Source: Afipia sp.
Lineage (GTDB): Bacteria; Pseudomonadota; Alphaproteobacteria; Rhizobiales; Xanthobacteraceae
Assembly: GCA_026400415.1 (NCBI GenBank)
Contig: JAPLPA010000388.1
Span: 1-8,283, forward strand
Direction: 5' to 3'
DNA length: 8,283 nucleotides
Under the pieces are notes generated by a model. That model was not told the origin of the DNA, did not search any database, and was given only the letters and a program-made list of their open reading frames with translations. Each line of letters starts with the position of its first letter. Positions within the stretch are counted from its first letter, which is position 1. Shown in pieces: positions 6,444-8,283 of this stretch. A program made the position numbers and the translations under genes.

Positions 6444-7523
6444 ATGAGTTTGTCAGTTGGGAATGCCAAGAATTTTGTTGCGAATTTCGTCGCGGTTTTT
6501 TCACTCATTATTTTTTCGGGCGCAGCGTCAGCTCAGAGTTTCGGTGACAGGTCGGACGCTGAATTCGCTCTGCTTGGTCCTCGAATGGAAAGCGGATTGC
6601 GCTGGGATGTTGAGCGGCGGCGCGACGATGACATCTGCAAGCTTTCCGAGGCTGACGTTAGGCAAAAAGTGAAAAAGAAGTCCGCTGCGGTTCAAAAGGC
6701 AGCATTCGATGTCTGGAGCGAGGCGAAGATACGTTGCGGAGCGAGAAAATTCGGAGTCGAGCCTGGCTTGCAGGGATTCCATGTCTCGGGCGGCATCGGC
6801 GGACAGTTCGACCTCAATGCTTCGACAGACACCAATCTGATCGGCTCGGCCAGCGTGTACGATCCGAAGAGCGGACTCAGCAAGACTGGCCTCTCATCAA
6901 GTGGAGTAATCGGCCAAATCGGCATTGGCTACGATTGGAATATGAAAAATCTGCTGTTGCCAACCCGCACACCCGGCGTCAGCCCAGATGGCTTCGTCGG
7001 CGTCAATCTCGACTTTTATTTCGGCAGCAACAGCGCAACCGTTCAAGGCATTCCGGGAATCGTTCCATTTATCCCGGCGGGCGTTGCCAGCATGGATACG
7101 CTGAGGTTTCGAAATGACCTGACCATCGACTTCACGGCGCGCGTTGGCACTTATATCACGCCATCGACCGGAATTTATGTCCTGGGCGGTCTGTCTGCGG
7201 CTTTGATCAAATTCAAATACGATTGTACGGACGCCGGATTCTGCGGCGGTGTCGCACCTGTCACACCCGCTTTCTCGTCCGAGCAAAGCAAGTGGACTTA
7301 CGGTGGCGTGTTTGGCTTCGGCGTTGAAACAAAAGTCAGCGGATGGTCGCCGGGCATAACTCAAACGCTCGACGCGGCCGCGATGTCGATCTACCTCGAA
7401 TACCGAGCGCATGTGCTGCAACCCGTCACGATCGACGCCGGCACTTTACCAACGCGATACACGTCGCAGGAAATCGATTTCGGCAACCAAATTATCATGG
7501 GCGGCGCGCGAATACGCTTCTAG
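6444..7523 (+). CDS. Outer-membrane beta-barrel protein (unassigned family)
   Basis: This 359-residue exported protein has a signal peptide ending in GAASA (residues 26-30) before QSFGD. A helical, charged region with C65 and C98 (about 31-105) comes first. About eight alternating amphipathic segments follow, for example at 111-125, 153-168, 183-194, 225-238, 243-258, 283-296, 312-324 and 343-359. The last residue is Phe (GGARIRF), the usual C-terminal signal for insertion by the BAM complex. This fits an eight-stranded barrel of the opacity/OmpA-like fold with a non-barrel N-terminal extension. A Cys pair, C261 and C267, sits in a predicted loop. I do not recognise a specific family or substrate. 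ATG 6444 is chosen because the signal peptide begins there and GGGGG (6433-6437) lies upstream. The frame is open from ATG 6354, through the hexamer repeat. Bases 6421-6540 are 44% GC by my count, against 58% for a sampled 60 bases of aroC. Confidence 0.82.
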   Translation: MSLSVGNAKNFVANFVAVFSLIIFSGAASAQSFGDRSDAEFALLGPRMESGLRWDVERRRDDDICKLSEADVRQKVKKKSAAVQKAAFDVWSEAKIRCGARKFGVEPGLQGFHVSGGIGGQFDLNASTDTNLIGSASVYDPKSGLSKTGLSSSGVIGQIGIGYDWNMKNLLLPTRTPGVSPDGFVGVNLDFYFGSNSATVQGIPGIVPFIPAGVASMDTLRFRNDLTIDFTARVGTYITPSTGIYVLGGLSAALIKFKYDCTDAGFCGGVAPVTPAFSSEQSKWTYGGVFGFGVETKVSGWSPGITQTLDAAAMSIYLEYRAHVLQPVTIDAGTLPTRYTSQEIDFGNQIIMGGARIRF

Positions 7524-8283
7524 CCCACCTGCCCGCGATGGCGCAGCACATGGTCTGCGATGACGCAGGCCATCATCGCTTCGCCCACCGGGACTGCGCG
7601 AATGCCGACGCACGGATCGTGACGGCCCTTGGTCGAGATATCGGTATCGGCACCTGACTTGTCGATGGTCTTGCGCGGCGTCAGAATTGACGACGTCGGC
7701 TTCACCGCAAAGCGCGCGACGACTGCCTGCCCCGTCGAGATACCGCCGAGGATTCCTCCGGCATGATTGGACAAGAACGTCGGGCCGTTATTGCCCATCC
7801 TCATTTCGTCCGCGTTCTCTTCGCCATGCAATTCAGCAGCGCCAAAGCCCGCGCCGATTTCGACGCCCTTCACCGCATTGATGCTCATCATCGCAGACGC
7901 CAAATCGCTGTCGAGCTTGCCGTAAATCGGCGCACCCAAACCTGCCGGCACGCCTTCAGCGACGACTTCGATGACAGCACCTATGGACGAACCTTTTTTA
8001 CGGATGTCGTCGAGATATTCCTCGAAGAATTTTGCTTTCACAGCATCAGGACAGAAGAATGGATTGCGCTCGACCTCAGCCCAGTCCCAATTCGCGCGGT
8101 CGATCTTGTGCGAACCCATCTGCACGAGCGCGGCGCGCACATTGAGGCCCGGCAAAACCTTTCGCGCAATCGCGCCAGCCGCAACCCGCGTTGCGGTCTC
8201 GCGCGCGGATGAGCGCCCGCCGCCGCGAAAATCGCGCAAGCCATACTTGGCCTCGTAGGTGAAGTCGGCGTGACCGGGACGAA
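7520..8283 (-). CDS. aroC: Chorismate synthase (C-terminal part, 5' end beyond the window)
   Basis: The visible 253 residues are the C-terminal two thirds of a protein normally about 360 long; roughly 110 N-terminal residues lie past base 8283. The enzyme converts 5-enolpyruvylshikimate 3-phosphate to chorismate using reduced FMN, the last step of the shikimate pathway in the cytoplasm. Recognisable segments are RPGHADFTYEAKYGLRDFRG at the window edge, then GGGRSSARETATRVAAGAIA. Next come MGSHKI and NNGPTFLSNHAGGILGGIST, then RHDPCVGIRAVPVGEAM, the C-terminal family signature. All look intact. The frame runs through the window end, so no start is assigned. Its TAG stop (7520-7522, read leftward) overlaps the TAG of the outer-membrane gene. 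Confidence 0.97.
   Translation of the reverse strand, partial: RPGHADFTYEAKYGLRDFRGGGRSSARETATRVAAGAIARKVLPGLNVRAALVQMGSHKIDRANWDWAEVERNPFFCPDAVKAKFFEEYLDDIRKKGSSIGAVIEVVAEGVPAGLGAPIYGKLDSDLASAMMSINAVKGVEIGAGFGAAELHGEENADEMRMGNNGPTFLSNHAGGILGGISTGQAVVARFAVKPTSSILTPRKTIDKSGADTDISTKGRHDPCVGIRAVPVGEAMMACVIADHVLRHRGQVG

Overview
The window looks like ordinary chromosome from an alphaproteobacterium. The GC-rich coding, the tlyA/RNA-methyltransferase pair, the DUF1194 protein and the overall gene style suggest the Bradyrhizobium/Rhodopseudomonas/Afipia group (Nitrobacteraceae). That placement is inferred from protein character only. No phage, transposon, CRISPR, tRNA or rRNA gene is visible, and I found no multi-gene system that would count as clearly new.

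Layout, left to right: (1) the 3' end of tlyA (+), directly abutting an Fe-S class I RNA uracil-5-methyltransferase of the TrmA/RlmCD family (+). These look like a co-transcribed RNA-modification pair. (2) A secreted DUF1194 von Willebrand A-type protein (-), tail to tail with the methyltransferase with one base between stop codons. (3) A 317-base divergent promoter region, then a transmembrane methyl-accepting chemotaxis protein (+). (4) A perfect 12-bp hairpin with a run of seven A/T that should stop transcription from both sides. (5) A secreted Gly/Ala-rich then Tyr/Asn-rich small protein gene (-), broken by one in-frame amber codon. (6) A class III nucleotide cyclase (-) with an N-terminal domain I do not recognise. 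(7) A 266-base divergent region with a hexanucleotide tandem repeat, then an outer-membrane beta-barrel protein (+) whose 5' end is AT-richer than a sampled stretch of aroC. (8) The C-terminal two thirds of chorismate synthase aroC (-), whose stop codon overlaps that of the outer-membrane gene in one CTAG palindrome.

The genes do not form one pathway. Core functions (RNA modification, aromatic amino acid synthesis) flank lineage-type accessory genes for sensing (chemoreceptor, cyclase) and the cell envelope (DUF1194 protein, glycine-rich protein, beta-barrel). The observations most worth a second look are the amber-interrupted secreted protein with its intact downstream half, the hexamer repeat in the leader of the beta-barrel gene, the two end-to-end gene junctions that lack a terminator, and the cyclase with Lys/Thr base-selecting residues beside an unassigned input domain.
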